Assembly: GCF_050947335.1 (NCBI RefSeq)
Contig: NW_027473352.1
Coordinates: forward strand, 62,001 to 126,000
Origin: Megachile rotundata
Taxonomy: Eukaryota > Arthropoda > Insecta > Hymenoptera > Megachilidae
Direction: 5' to 3'
DNA length: 64,000 nucleotides
A program made the translations under genes and the position numbers. Positions 12,363 through 25,640 of this stretch are shown here, piece after piece; the first letter of the stretch is position 1, and every line of letters begins with the position of its first letter. The notes beneath the pieces were generated by a model, which searched no databases, was not told where the DNA came from, and was given only the letters and a program-made list of their open reading frames with translations.

Positions 12363-12790
12363 GTTATCGTGTTTTTGTGATAGTGACTGCGTGATTGTGA
12401 TTGTGTGACTGTGTTATTGTGATTGTGTTATTGTGATTGTGTGATTGTGATTGTGTCATTGTGATTGTGTGATTGCGATTGTGTGATTGCGATTGTGTGA
12501 TTGCGATTGTGTGATTGCGATTGTGTGATTGTGATTGTGTGATTGTGATTGTGTGATTGTGATTGTGTGATTGTGATTGTGTGATTGTGATTGTGTGATT
12601 GTGATTGTGTGATTGTGATTGTGTGATTGTGATTGTGTGATTGTGATTGTGTGATTGTGATTGTGTGATTGTGATTGTGTTATCGTGATTTTGTGATAGT
12701 GACTGCGTGATTGTGATTGTGTGACTGTGTTATTGTGATTGTGTTATTGTGATTGTGTTATTGTGATTGTGTTATTGTGATTGTGTTATT
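12363..12790 (+). repeat. Two headers flanking GCGATT and canonical blocks
   Basis: The header variant at 12,363 is followed by two GTTATT units, a GTGTCATTG unit, four GCGATT units (cytosines 12,476-12,518) and about 11 canonical units. The standard header at 12,679 is followed by five GTTATT units. The same arrangement occurs at 18.29-18.71 kb. Confidence 0.9.
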
Positions 12791-14097
12791 GTGATTGTGT
12801 GATCGTGATTGTGTGATGGTGATTGTGTGATGGTGATTGTGTGATTGTGATTGTGTGATCGTGACTGTGTGATCGTGATTGTGTGATCGTGATTGTGTGA
12901 TCGTGATTGTGTGACAGTGTTATTGTGATTTGATGATTCTGATTGTGTGATTGTGACTGTGTGATCGTGACTGTGTGATCGTGATTGTGCGATCGTGATT
13001 GTGGGATTGTGACTGTGTGATTGTGTGATCGTGACTGCGTGATCGTGATTGTGTGATCGTGATTGTGGGATTGTGACTGTGTGATTGTGTGATCGTGATT
13101 GATATTGTGTGATTGTGATTGTGTGATCGCGATTGTGTGACAGTGATTGTGTGGTCGTGATTTTGTGATCGTGATTGCGTGATCGTGATTGCGTGATCGT
13201 GATTGCGTGATCGTGATTGTGTGGTCGTGATTGTGTGATCGTGATTGTGCGACTGTGTTATTGTGATTGTGTGATTCTGACTGTGTGATTGTGATTGTGT
13301 GATCGTGAGTGTGTGATCGTGATTGTGTGATCGTGATTGTGGGATTGTGACTGTGTGATTGTGTGATCGTGACTGTGTGATCGTGATTGTGTGATCGTGA
13401 TTGTGGGATTGTGACTGTGTCACTGTGTGATCGTGATTGAGATTGTGTGATTGTGATTGTGTGATCGTGATTGTGTGATTGTGATTGTGTGGTCGTGATT
13501 TTGTGATCGTGATTGCGTGATCGTGATTGCGTGATCGTGATAGCGTGATCGTGAATGTGTGATCGTGATTGTGTGATCGTGATTGTGTGACTGTGTTATT
13601 GTGATTGTGTGATTCTGATTGTGTGATTGTGATTCTGTGATCGTGACTGTGTGGTCGTGATTGTGGGATTGTGACTGTGTGATTGTGTGATCGTGACTGT
13701 GTGATCGTGATTGTGGGATTGTGACTGTGTGATTGTGTGATCGTGACTGTGTGATTGTGATCGTGTGACTGTGATTGTGTGATTGTGATTGTGTGATTGT
13801 GATTTTGTGATTGTGATTGTGTGATTGTGTGATTGTGATTGTGTGATCGTGATTATGTGATCGTGATTGTGAATGTGTGATTGTGATTGTGATTGTGTGA
13901 ATGTGTGATTGTGATTGTGTGATCGTGATTGTGAGATAGTGATTGTGTGATCGTGATTGTGTGATTGTGTTATTGTGATTGTGTGATTCTGATTGTGTGA
14001 TTGTGATTGTGTGATTGTGTGATCGTGATTGTGGGATTGTGACTGTGTGATTGTGTGATCGTGATTGAGATTGTGTGATTGTGATTGCGTGATACTG
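12791..14097 (+). repeat. Mosaic module, TTTGATG subfamily
   Basis: Mixed units with the GATTTGATGATTC marker (about 12,926), GATTGATATTG, GATAGCGTG and a paired GTGAATGTG element near 13,871. A 504-bp part (12,920-13,423) recurs at 18,838 and 22,566 with identical translation, implying near-identical DNA. Confidence 0.9.
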
Positions 14098-14604
14098 ATT
14101 GTGTGATTGTGATTGTGTGATTGTGATTGTGTGATTGTGATTGTGTGATTGTGATTGTGTGATTGTGATTGTGTGATTGTGATTGTGTGATTGTGATTGT
14201 GTGATTGTGATTGTGTGATTGTGATTGTGTGATTGTGATTGTGTGATCGTGATTGTGTGATCGTGATTGTGTGATTGTGATTGTGTGATTGTGATTGTGT
14301 GATTGTGATTGTGTGATTGTGATTGTGTGATTGTGATTGTGTGATTGTGATTGTGTGATTGTGATTGTGTGATTGTGATTGTGTGATTGTGATTGTGTGA
14401 TTGTGATTGTGTGATTGTGATTGTGTGATTGTGATTGTGTGATTGTGATTGTGTGATTGTGATTGTGTGATTGTGATTGTGTGATTGTGATTGTGTGATT
14501 GTGATTGTGTGATTGTGATTGTGTGATTGTGATTGTGTGATTGTGATTGTGTGATTGTGATTGTGTGATTGTGATTGTGTGATTGTGATTGTGTGATTGT
14601 GTTA
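14098..14604 (+). repeat. Canonical block with two GATCG units
   Basis: About 36 units; CpG-bearing GATCG units at 14,247 and 14,261. The paralogous block at 20.0-20.5 kb carries four such units, so this small sub-block varies in copy number. Confidence 0.93.
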
Positions 14605-14799
14605 TCGTGATTTTGTGATAGTGGCTGCGTGATTGTGATTGTGTGACTGTGTTATTGTGATTGTGTTATTGTGATTGTGTGATTGTGATTGTGTCATTGT
14701 GATTGTGTGATTGCGATTGTGTGATTGCGATTGTGTGATTGCGATTGTGTGATTGCGATTGTGTGATTGCGATTGTGTGATTGCGATTGTGTGATTGCG
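14605..14799 (+). repeat. Header plus 7-unit GCGATT block
   Basis: The header carries a private GATAGTGGCTG change, followed by two GTTATT units, the GTGTCATTG marker and seven GCGATT units (cytosines 14,714-14,798). Confidence 0.92.
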
Positions 14800-16211
14800 A
14801 TTGTGTGATTGTGATTGTGTGATTGTGATTGTGTGATTGTGATTGTGTGATTGTGATTGTGTGATTGTGATTGTGTGATTGTGATTGTGTGATTGTGATT
14901 GTGTGATTGTGATTGTGTGATTGTGATTGTGTGATTGTGATTGTGTGATTGTGATTGTGTGATTGTGATTGTGTGATTGTGATTGTGTGATTGTGATTGT
15001 GTGATTGTGATTGTGTGATTGTGATTGTGTGATTGTGATTGTGTGATTGTGATTGTGTGATTGTGATTGTGTGATTGTGATTGTGTGATTGTGATTGTGT
15101 GATTGTGATTGTGTGATTGTGATTGTGTGATTGTGATTGTGTGATTGTGATTGTGTGATTGTGATTGTGTGATTGTGATTGTGTGATTGTGATTGTGTGA
15201 TTGTGATTGTGTGATTGTGATTGTGTGATTGTGATTGTGTGATTGTGATTGTGTGATTGTGATTGTGTGATTGTGATTGTGTGATTGTGATTGTGTGATT
15301 GTGATTGTGTGATTGTGATTGTGTGATTGTGATTGTGTGATTGTGATTGTGTGATTGTGATTGTGTGATTGTGATTGTGTGATTGTGATTGTGTGATTGT
15401 GATTGTGTGATTGTGATTGTGTGATTGTGATTGTGTGATTGTGATTGTGTGATTGTGATTGTGTGATTGTGATTGTGTGATTGTGATTGTGTGATTGTGA
15501 TTGTGTGATTGTGATTGTGTGATTGTGATTGTGTGATTGTGATTGTGTGATTGTGATTGTGTGATTGTGATTGTGTGATTGTGATTGTGTGATTGTGATT
15601 GTGTGATTGTGATTGTGTGATTGTGATTGTGTGATTGTGATTGTGTGATTGTGATTGTGTGATTGTGATTGTGTGATTGTGATTGTGTGATTGTGATTGT
15701 GTGATTGTGATTGTGTGATTGTGATTGTGTGATTGTGATTGTGTGATTGTGATTGTGTGATTGTGATTGTGTGATTGTGATTGTGTGATTGTGATTGTGT
15801 GATTGTGATTGTGTGATTGTGATTGTGTGATTGTGATTGTGTGATTGTGATTGTGTGATTGTGATTGTGTGATTGTGATTGTGTGATTGTGATTGTGTGA
15901 TTGTGATTGTGTGATTGTGATTGTGTGATTGTGATTGTGTGATTGTGATTGTGTGATTGTGATTGTGTGATTGTGATTGTGTGATTGTGATTGTGTGATT
16001 GTGATTGTGTGATTGTGATTGTGTGATTGTGATTGTGTGATTGTGATTGTGTGATTGTGATTGTGTGATTGTGATTGTGTGATTGTGATTGTGTGATTGT
16101 GATTGTGTGATTGTGATTGTGTGATTGTGATTGTGTGATTGTGATTGTGTGATTGTGATTGTGTGATTGTGATTGTGTGATTGTGATTGTGTGATTGTGA
16201 TTGTGTGATTG
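14800..16211 (+). repeat. Long canonical block, about 101 units
   Basis: 1.41 kb of canonical 14-mers with no substitution or phase slip seen. The block ends in a GATTGGG unit and passes into a GCGATT block. Confidence 0.95.
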
Positions 16212-16345
16212 GGATTGTGTGATTGCGATTGTGTGATTGCGATTGTGTGATTGCGATTGTGTGATTGCGATTGTGTGATTGCGATTGTGTGATTGCGATT
16301 GTGTGATTGCGATTGTGTGATTGCGATTGTGTGATTGCGATTGTG
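16212..16345 (+). repeat. GCGATT block, 9 units
   Basis: CpG cytosines run from 16,226 to 16,338 at 14-bp spacing. As elsewhere, a GGGATT unit precedes the block and a header follows it. Confidence 0.94.
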
Positions 16346-17552
16346 TGATTGTGATTGTGTTATCGTGATTTTGTGATAGTGACTGCGTGATTGTGATTGT
16401 GTGACTGTGTTATTGTGATTGTGTTATTGTGATTGTGTTATTGTGATTGTGTTATTGTGATTGTGTGATCGTGATTGTGTGATGGTGATTGTGTGATTGT
16501 GATTGTGTGATCGTGACTGTGTGATCGTGATTGTGTGATCGTGATTGTGTGATCGTGATTGTGTGACAGTGTTATTGTGATTGGATGATTCTGATTGTGT
16601 GATTGTGACTGTGTGATCGTGACTGTGTGATCGTGATTGTGCGATCGTGATTGTGGGATTGTGACTGTGTGATTGTGTGATCGTGACTGCGTGATCGTGA
16701 TTGTGTGATCGTGATTGTGTGATGGAGATTGTGTGATGGTGATTGTGTGATTGTGATTGTGCGATCGTGACTGTGTGATCGTGATTGTGTGATCGTGATT
16801 GTGTGATCGTGATTGTGTGACAGTGTTATTGTGATTTGATGATTCTGATTGTGTGATTGTGACTGTGTGATCGTGACTGTGTGATCGTGATTGTGCGATC
16901 GTGATTGTGGGATTGTGACTGTGTGATTGTGTGATCGTGACTGCGTGATCGTGATTGTGTGATCGTGATTGTGGGATTGTGACTGTGTGATTGTGTGATC
17001 GTGATTGATATTGTGTGATTGTGATTGTGTGATCGCGATTGTGTGACAGTGATTGTGTGGTCGTGATTTTGTGATCGTGATTGCGTGATCGTGATTGCGT
17101 GATCGTGATTGCGTGATCGTGATTGTGTGGTCGTGATTGTGTGATCGTGATTGTGCGACTGTGTTATTGTGATTGTGTGATTCTGACTGTGTGATTGTGA
17201 TTGTGTGATCGTGAGTGTGTGATCGTGATTGTGTGATCGTGATTGTGGGATTGTGACTGTGTGATTGTGTGATCGTGACTGTGTGATCGTGATTGTGTGA
17301 TCGTGATTGTGGGATTGTGACTGTGTGACTGTGTGATTGTGATTGTGATTGTGTGAATGTGTGATTGTGATTGTGTGATCGTGATTGTGAGATAGTGATT
17401 GTGTGATCGTGATTGTGTGATTGTGTTATTGTGATTGTGTGATTCTGACTGTGTGATTGTGATTGTGTGATTGTGTGATCGTGATTGTGGGATTGTGACT
17501 GTGTGATTGTGTGATCGTGATTGAGATTGTGTGATTGTGATTGCGTGATACT
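16346..17552 (+). repeat. Mosaic module, copy of 10.5-11.7 kb
   Basis: Header at 16,358, four GTTATT units, GACAG at 16,565 and 16,819. The internal 254-bp duplication of the upstream copy is preserved, and the offset between copies is 5868 bp. Confidence 0.9.
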
Positions 17553-18284
17553 GATTGTGTGATTGTGATTGTGTGATTGTGATTGTGTGATTGTGATTGT
17601 GTGATTGTGATTGTGTGATTGTGATTGTGTGATTGTGATTGTGTGATTGTGATTGTGTGATTGTGATTGTGTGATTGTGATTGTGTGATTGTGATTGTGT
17701 GATTGTGATTGTGTGATTGTGATTGTGTGATTGTGATTGTGTGATTGTGATTGTGTGATTGTGATTGTGTGATTGTGATTGTGTGATTGTGATTGTGTGA
17801 TTGTGATTGTGTGATTGTGATTGTGTGATTGTGATTGTGTGATTGTGATTGTGTGATTGTGATTGTGTGATTGTGATTGTGTGATTGTGATTGTGTGATT
17901 GTGATTGTGTGATTGTGATTGTGTGATTGTGATTGTGTGATTGTGATTGTGTGATTGTGATTGTGTGATTGTGATTGTGTGATTGTGATTGTGTGATTGT
18001 GATTGTGTGATTGTGATTGTGTGATTGTGATTGTGTGATTGTGATTGTGTGATTGTGATTGTGTGATTGTGATTGTGTGATTGTGATTGTGTGATTGTGA
18101 TTGTGTGATTGTGATTGTGTGATTGTGATTGTGTGATTGTGATTGTGTGATTGTGATTGTGTGATTGTGATTGTGTGATTGTGATTGTGTGATTGTGATT
18201 GTGTGATTGTGATTGTGTGATTGTGATTGTGTGATTGTGATTGTGTGATTGTGATTGTGTGATTGTGATTGTGTGATTGTGTTA
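17553..18284 (+). repeat. Canonical block, about 52 units
   Basis: Uninterrupted canonical units between GATACTG and the GTGTTTTTG header variant. It corresponds to 11,693-12,362 but is longer and lacks that block's phase slip. Confidence 0.94.
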
Positions 18285-18710
18285 TCGTGTTTTTGTGATA
18301 GTGACTGCGTGATTGTGATTGTGTGACTGTGTTATTGTGATTGTGTTATTGTGATTGTGTGATTGTGATTGTGTCATTGTGATTGTGTGATTGCGATTGT
18401 GTGATTGCGATTGTGTGATTGCGATTGTGTGATTGCGATTGTGTGATTGTGATTGTGTGATTGTGATTGTGTGATTGTGATTGTGTGATTGTGATTGTGT
18501 GATTGTGATTGTGTGATTGTGATTGTGTGATTGTGATTGTGTGATTGTGATTGTGTGATTGTGATTGTGTGATTGTGATTGTGTGATTGTGATTGTGTTA
18601 TCGTGATTTTGTGATAGTGACTGCGTGATTGTGATTGTGTGACTGTGTTATTGTGATTGTGTTATTGTGATTGTGTTATTGTGATTGTGTTATTGTGATT
18701 GTGTTATTGT
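18285..18710 (+). repeat. Two headers with GCGATT x4, canonical and GTTATT x5 blocks
   Basis: This is a copy of 12,363-12,790 at offset about 5918, with the same header variant, GTGTCATTG marker, four GCGATT units, second header (18,597) and five GTTATT units. Confidence 0.92.
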
Positions 18711-20014
18711 GATTGTGTGATCGTGATTGTGTGATGGTGATTGTGTGATGGTGATTGTGTGATTGTGATTGTGTGATCGTGACTGTGTGATCGTGATTGT
18801 GTGATCGTGATTGTGTGATCGTGATTGTGTGACAGTGTTATTGTGATTTGATGATTCTGATTGTGTGATTGTGACTGTGTGATCGTGACTGTGTGATCGT
18901 GATTGTGCGATCGTGATTGTGGGATTGTGACTGTGTGATTGTGTGATCGTGACTGCGTGATCGTGATTGTGTGATCGTGATTGTGGGATTGTGACTGTGT
19001 GATTGTGTGATCGTGATTGATATTGTGTGATTGTGATTGTGTGATCGCGATTGTGTGACAGTGATTGTGTGGTCGTGATTTTGTGATCGTGATTGCGTGA
19101 TCGTGATTGCGTGATCGTGATTGCGTGATCGTGATTGTGTGGTCGTGATTGTGTGATCGTGATTGTGCGACTGTGTTATTGTGATTGTGTGATTCTGACT
19201 GTGTGATTGTGATTGTGTGATCGTGAGTGTGTGATCGTGATTGTGTGATCGTGATTGTGGGATTGTGACTGTGTGATTGTGTGATCGTGACTGTGTGATC
19301 GTGATTGTGTGATCGTGATTGTGGGATTGTGACTGTGTCACTGTGTGATCGTGATTGAGATTGTGTGATTGTGATTGTGTGATCGTGATTGTGTGATTGT
19401 GATTGTGTGGTCGTGATTTTGTGATCGTGATTGCGTGATCGTGATTGCGTGATCGTGATAGCGTGATCGTGAATGTGTGATCGTGATTGTGTGATCGTGA
19501 TTGTGTGACTGTGTTATTGTGATTGTGTGATTCTGATTGTGTGATTGTGATTCTGTGATCGTGACTGTGTGGTCGTGATTGTGGGATTGTGACTGTGTGA
19601 TTGTGTGATCGTGACTGTGTGATCGTGATTGTGGGATTGTGACTGTGTGATTGTGTGATCGTGACTGTGTGATTGTGATCGTGTGACTGTGATTGTGTGA
19701 TTGTGATTGTGTGATTGTGATTTTGTGATTGTGATTGTGTGATTGTGTGATTGTGATTGTGTGATCGTGATTATGTGATCGTGATTGTGAATGTGTGATT
19801 GTGATTGTGATTGTGTGAATGTGTGATTGTGATTGTGTGATCGTGATTGTGAGATAGTGATTGTGTGATCGTGATTGTGTGATTGTGTTATTGTGATTGT
19901 GTGATTCTGATTGTGTGATTGTGATTGTGTGATTGTGTGATCGTGATTGTGGGATTGTGACTGTGTGATTGTGTGATCGTGATTGAGATTGTGTGATTGT
20001 GATTGCGTGATACT
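18711..20014 (+). repeat. Mosaic module, TTTGATG subfamily, copy 2
   Basis: It matches 12,791-14,097 at offset 5918, including GATTTGATGATTC, GATTGATATTG, GATAGCGTG and the paired GTGAATGTG element near 19,789. Confidence 0.92.
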
Positions 20015-20506
20015 GATTGTGTGATTGTGATTGTGTGATTGTGATTGTGTGATTGTGATTGTGTGATTGTGATTGTGTGATTGTGATTGTGTGATTGTGA
20101 TTGTGTGATTGTGATTGTGTGATTGTGATTGTGTGATTGTGATTGTGTGATTGTGATTGTGTGATCGTGATTGTGTGATCGTGATTGTGTGATCGTGATT
20201 GTGTGATCGTGATTGTGTGATTGTGATTGTGTGATTGTGATTGTGTGATTGTGATTGTGTGATTGTGATTGTGTGATTGTGATTGTGTGATTGTGATTGT
20301 GTGATTGTGATTGTGTGATTGTGATTGTGTGATTGTGATTGTGTGATTGTGATTGTGTGATTGTGATTGTGTGATTGTGATTGTGTGATTGTGATTGTGT
20401 GATTGTGATTGTGTGATTGTGATTGTGTGATTGTGATTGTGTGATTGTGATTGTGTGATTGTGATTGTGTGATTGTGATTGTGTGATTGTGATTGTGTGA
20501 TTGTGT
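20015..20506 (+). repeat. Canonical block with four GATCG units
   Basis: GATCG units at 20,165, 20,179, 20,193 and 20,207 within otherwise canonical repeats; the paralogue at 14.1-14.6 kb has two. Confidence 0.93.
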
Positions 20507-20661
20507 TATCGTGATTTTGTGATAGTGACTGCGTGATTGTGATTGTGTGACTGTGTTATTGTGATTGTGTAATTGTGATTGTGTGATTGTGATTGTGTCA
20601 TTGTGATTGTGTGATTGCGATTGTGTGATTGCGATTGTGTGATTGCGATTGTGTGATTGCG
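20507..20661 (+). repeat. Header plus GCGATT x4
   Basis: Header, one GTTATT and one GTAATT unit, GTGTCATTG, then four GCGATT units (cytosines 20,618-20,660). Confidence 0.92.
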
Positions 20662-22338
20662 ATTGTGTGATTGTGATTGTGTGATTGTGATTGTGTGATT
20701 GTGATTGTGTGATTGTGATTGTGTGATTGTGATTGTGTGATTGTGATTGTGTGATTGTGATTGTGTGATTGTGATTGTGTGATTGTGATTGTGTGATTGT
20801 GATTGTGTGATTGTGATTGTGTGATTGTGATTGTGTGATTGTGATTGTGTGATTGTGATTGTGTGATTGTGATTGTGTGATTGTGATTGTGTGATTGTGA
20901 TTGTGTGATTGTGATTGTGTGATTGTGATTGTGTGATTGTGATTGTGTGATTGTGATTGTGTGATTGTGATTGTGTGATTGTGATTGTGTGATTGTGATT
21001 GTGTGATTGTGATTGTGTGATTGTGATTGTGTGATTGTGATTGTGTGATTGTGATTGTGTGATTGTGATTGTGTGATTGTGATTGTGTGATTGTGATTGT
21101 GTGATTGTGATTGTGTGATTGTGATTGTGTGATTGTGATTGTGTGATTGTGATTGTGTGATTGTGATTGTGTGATTGTGATTGTGTGATTGTGATTGTGT
21201 GATTGTGATTGTGTGATTGTGATTGTGTGATTGTGATTGTGTGATTGTGATTGTGTGATTGTGATTGTGTGATTGTGATTGTGTGATTGTGATTGTGTGA
21301 TTGTGATTGTGTGATTGTGATTGTGTGATTGTGATTGTGTGATTGTGATTGTGTGATTGTGATTGTGTGATTGTGATTGTGTGATTGTGATTGTGTGATT
21401 GTGATTGTGTGATTGTGATTGTGTGATTGTGATTGTGTGATTGTGATTGTGTGATTGTGATTGTGTGATTGTGATTGTGTGATTGTGATTGTGTGATTGT
21501 GATTGTGTGATTGTGATTGTGTGATTGTGATTGTGTGATTGTGATTGTGTGATTGTGATTGTGTGATTGTGATTGTGTGATTGTGATTGTGTGATTGTGA
21601 TTGTGTGATTGTGATTGTGTGATTGTGATTGTGTGATTGTGATTGTGTGATTGTGATTGTGTGATTGTGATTGTGTGATTGTGATTGTGTGATTGTGATT
21701 GTGTGATTGTGATTGTGTGATTGTGATTGTGTGATTGTGATTGTGTGATTGTGATTGTGTGATTGTGATTGTGTGATTGTGATTGTGTGATTGTGATTGT
21801 GTGATTGTGATTGTGTGATTGTGATTGTGTGATTGTGATTGTGTGATTGTGATTGTGTGATTGTGATTGTGTGATTGTGATTGTGTGATTGTGATTGTGT
21901 GATTGTGATTGTGTGATTGTGATTGTGTGATTGTGATTGTGTGATTGTGATTGTGTGATTGTGATTGTGTGATTGTGATTGTGTGATTGTGATTGTGTGA
22001 TTGTGATTGTGTGATTGTGATTGTGTGATTGTGATTGTGTGATTGTGATTGTGTGATTGTGATTGTGATTGTGTGATTGTGATTGTGTGATTGTGATTGT
22101 GTGATTGTGATTGTGTGATTGTGATTGTGTGATTGTGATTGTGTGATTGTGATTGTGTGATTGTGATTGTGTGATTGTGATTGTGTGATTGTGATTGTGT
22201 GATTGTGATTGTGTGATTGTGGTTGTGTGATTGTGATTGTGTGATTGTGATTGTGTGATTGTGATTGTGTGATTGTGATTGTGTGATTGTGATTGTGTGA
22301 TTGTGATTGTGTGATTGTGATTGTGTGATTGTGATTGT
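20662..22338 (+). repeat. Long canonical block, about 120 units
   Basis: 1.68 kb of canonical units with an extra GTGATT 6-mer near 22,066 and one A-to-G change near 22,222 (GTGGTTG). The rest appears identical. Confidence 0.95.
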
Positions 22339-23744
22339 GTTATCGTGATTTTGTGATAGTGACTGCGTGATTGTGATTGTGTGACTGTGTTATTGTGATT
22401 GTGTTATTGTGATTGTGTTATTGTGATTGTGTTATTGTGATTGTGTGATCGTGATTGTGTGATGGTGATTGTGTGATGGTGATTGTGTGATTGTGATTGT
22501 GTGATCGTGACTGTGTGATCGTGATTGTGTGATCGTGATTGTGTGATCGTGATTGTGTGACAGTGTTATTGTGATTTGATGATTCTGATTGTGTGATTGT
22601 GACTGTGTGATCGTGACTGTGTGATCGTGATTGTGCGATCGTGATTGTGGGATTGTGACTGTGTGATTGTGTGATCGTGACTGCGTGATCGTGATTGTGT
22701 GATCGTGATTGTGGGATTGTGACTGTGTGATTGTGTGATCGTGATTGATATTGTGTGATTGTGATTGTGTGATCGCGATTGTGTGACAGTGATTGTGTGG
22801 TCGTGATTTTGTGATCGTGATTGCGTGATCGTGATTGCGTGATCGTGATTGCGTGATCGTGATTGTGTGGTCGTGATTGTGTGATCGTGATTGTGCGACT
22901 GTGTTATTGTGATTGTGTGATTCTGACTGTGTGATTGTGATTGTGTGATCGTGAGTGTGTGATCGTGATTGTGTGATCGTGATTGTGGGATTGTGACTGT
23001 GTGATTGTGTGATCGTGACTGTGTGATCGTGATTGTGTGATCGTGATTGTGGGATTGTGACTGTGTCACTGTGTGATCGTGATTGAGATTGTGTGATTGT
23101 GATTGTGTGATCGTGATTGTGTGATTGTGATTGTGTGGTCGTGATTTTGTGATCGTGATTGCGTGATCGTGATTGCGTGATCGTGATAGCGTGATCGTGA
23201 ATGTGTGATCGTGATTGTGTGATCGTGATTGTGTGACTGTGTTATTGTGATTGTGTGATTCTGATTGTGTGATTGTGATTCTGTGATCGTGACTGTGTGG
23301 TCGTGATTGTGGGATTGTGACTGTGTGATTGTGTGATCGTGACTGTGTGATCGTGATTGTGGGATTGTGACTGTGTGATTGTGTGATCGTGACTGTGTGA
23401 TTGTGATCGTGTGACTGTGATTGTGTGATTGTGATTGTGTGATTGTGATTTTGTGATTGTGATTGTGTGATTGTGTGATTGTGATTGTGTGATCGTGATT
23501 ATGTGATCGTGATTGTGAATGTGTGATTGTGATTGTGATTGTGTGAATGTGTGATTGTGATTGTGTGATCGTGATTGTGAGATAGTGATTGTGTGATCGT
23601 GATTGTGTGATTGTGTTATTGTGATTGTGTGATTCTGATTGTGTGATTGTGATTGTGTGATTGTGTGATCGTGATTGTGGGATTGTGACTGTGTGATTGT
23701 GTGATCGTGATTGAGATTGTGTGATTGTGATTGCGTGATACTGA
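22339..23744 (+). repeat. Mosaic module, TTTGATG subfamily, copy 3
   Basis: Header, four GTTATT units, then the same module as at 12.8 and 18.7 kb, with offset 3728 from copy 2. The header spacing is 3742 because copy 2 has one more GTTATT unit. Paired GTGAATGTG element near 23,517. Confidence 0.92.
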
Positions 23745-24320
23745 TTGTGTGATTGTGATTGTGTGATTGTGATTGTGTGATTGTGATTGTGTGATTGTGA
23801 TTGTGTGATTGTGATTGTGTGATTGTGATTGTGTTATTGTGATTGTGTTATTGTGATTGTGTGATCGTGATTGTGTGATGGTGATTGTGTGATGGTGATT
23901 GTGTGATTGTGATTGTGTGATCGTGACTGTGTGATCGTGATTGTGTGATTGTGATTGTGTGATTGTGATTGTGTGATTGTGATTGTGTGATTGTGATTGT
24001 GTGATTGTGATTGTGTGATTGTGATTGTGTGATTGTGATTGTGTGATTGTGATTGTGTGATTGTGATTGTGTGATTGTGATTGTGTGATTGTGATTGTGT
24101 GATTGTGATTGTGTGATTGTGATTGTGTGATTGTGATTGTGTGATTGTGATTGTGTGATTGTGATTGTGTGATTGTGATTGTGTGATTGTGATTGTGTGA
24201 TTGTGATTGTGTGATTGTGATTGTGTGATTGTGATTGTGTGATTGTGATTGTGTGATTGTGATTGTGTGATTGTGATTGTGTGATTGTGATTGTGTGATT
24301 GTGATTGTGTGATTGTGATT
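23745..24320 (+). repeat. Canonical blocks interrupted by a short mosaic piece
   Basis: Canonical units 23,745-23,830 and about 23,942-24,320 flank two GTTATT units and GATCG/GATGG/GACTG units. The insert looks like the start of a mosaic module without its header. Confidence 0.9.
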
Positions 24321-25393
24321 CTGTGATCGTGATTGTGTGATCGTGATTGTGAATGTGTGATTGTGATTGTGATTGTGTGAATGTGTGATTGTGATTGTGT
24401 GATCGTGATTGTGTGATAGTGATTGTGTGATCGTGATTGTGTGATTGTGTTATTGTGATTGTGTGATTCTGATTGTGTGATTGTGATTGTGTGATCGTGA
24501 TTGTGTGATCGTGATTGTGTGATCGTGATTGTGGGATTGTGACTTTGTGATTGTGTTATCGTGATTGAGATTGTGTGATTGTGATTGTGTGATTGTGATT
24601 GTGTGATTGTGATTGTGTGATTGTGATTGTGCGACTGTGTGATTGTGATTTTGTGATTGTGATTGTGTGATTGTGGTTGTGTGGTCGTGATTGTGTGATC
24701 TTGATTGTGCGATCGTGATTGTGTGATCGTGATTGTGTGGTCGTGATTGTGTGATCGTGATTGTGTGATCGTGTTTGTGTGATCGTGATTGTCATTGTGA
24801 CTGCGTGATTGTGATTGTCTGACTGTGATTGTGCGATTGTGATTGTGTGATCGCGATTGTGTGACTGTGATTGTGTGGTCGTGATTTTGTGATCGCGATT
24901 GTGTGACTGTGATTGTGTGGTCGTGATTTTGTGATCGTGATTGCGTGATCGTGATTGCGTGATCGTGATTGCGTGATCGCGATTGTGTGATCGTGATTGT
25001 GTGATCGTGATTGTGAGACTGTGTTATTGTGATTGTGTGATTCTGATTGTGTGATTGTGATTGTGTGATCGTAACTGTGTGGTCGTGATTGTGGGATTGT
25101 GACTGTGTGATTGTGTGATCGTGACTGTGTGATCATGGTTGTGGGATTGTGACTGTGTGATTGTGAGATCGAGATTGAGATTGTGTGATTGTGATCGTGT
25201 GACTGTGATTGTGTGATTGTGATTGTGTGATTGTGATTGTGTGGTCGTGATTGTGTGACTGTGATTGTGTTATTGTGATTGTGTGATCGTGATTATGTGA
25301 TGGTGATTGTGTGATTGTGATTGTGTGATCGTGACTGTGTGATCGTGATTGTATCATCGTGATTGTGTGATCGTGATTGTGTGACAGTGTTAT
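24321..25393 (+). repeat. Mosaic module with GATCATGG marker
   Basis: Paired GTGAATGTG element near 24,351, GATCTTG near 24,699, a duplicated GATCGCGATTG segment (24,839 and 24,893) and GATCATGG near 25,133. The 25,133-25,357 part recurs at 34,573, 43,665 and 51,337 with identical translation. Confidence 0.88.
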
Positions 25394-25640
25394 TGTGATT
25401 GTGTGATTGTGATTGTGTGATTGTGATTGTGTGATTGTGATTGTGTGATTGTGATTGTGTGATTGTGATTGTGTGATTGTGATTGTGTGATTGTGATTGT
25501 GTGATTGTGATTGTGGGATTGTGATTGTGCGATTGTGATTGTGCGATTGTGATTGTGCGATTGTGATTGTGCGATTGTGATTGTGCGATTGTGATTGTGC
25601 GATTGTGATTGTGCGATTGTGATTGTGTGATTGTGATTGT
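25394..25640 (+). repeat. Canonical block then GTGCG x7
   Basis: About nine canonical units, a GGGATT unit, then seven GTGCG units (cytosines 25,530-25,614). No GCGATT block follows before the header, unlike at 26.6 kb. Confidence 0.92.

Noticed and set aside
12920..13423. 167-codon open frame repeated identically at 18,838 and 22,566
   Set aside because: Identity reflects recent duplication of the DNA module, not protein-level conservation. The translation is repeat-derived His/Asn/Thr/Ser/Gln sequence.
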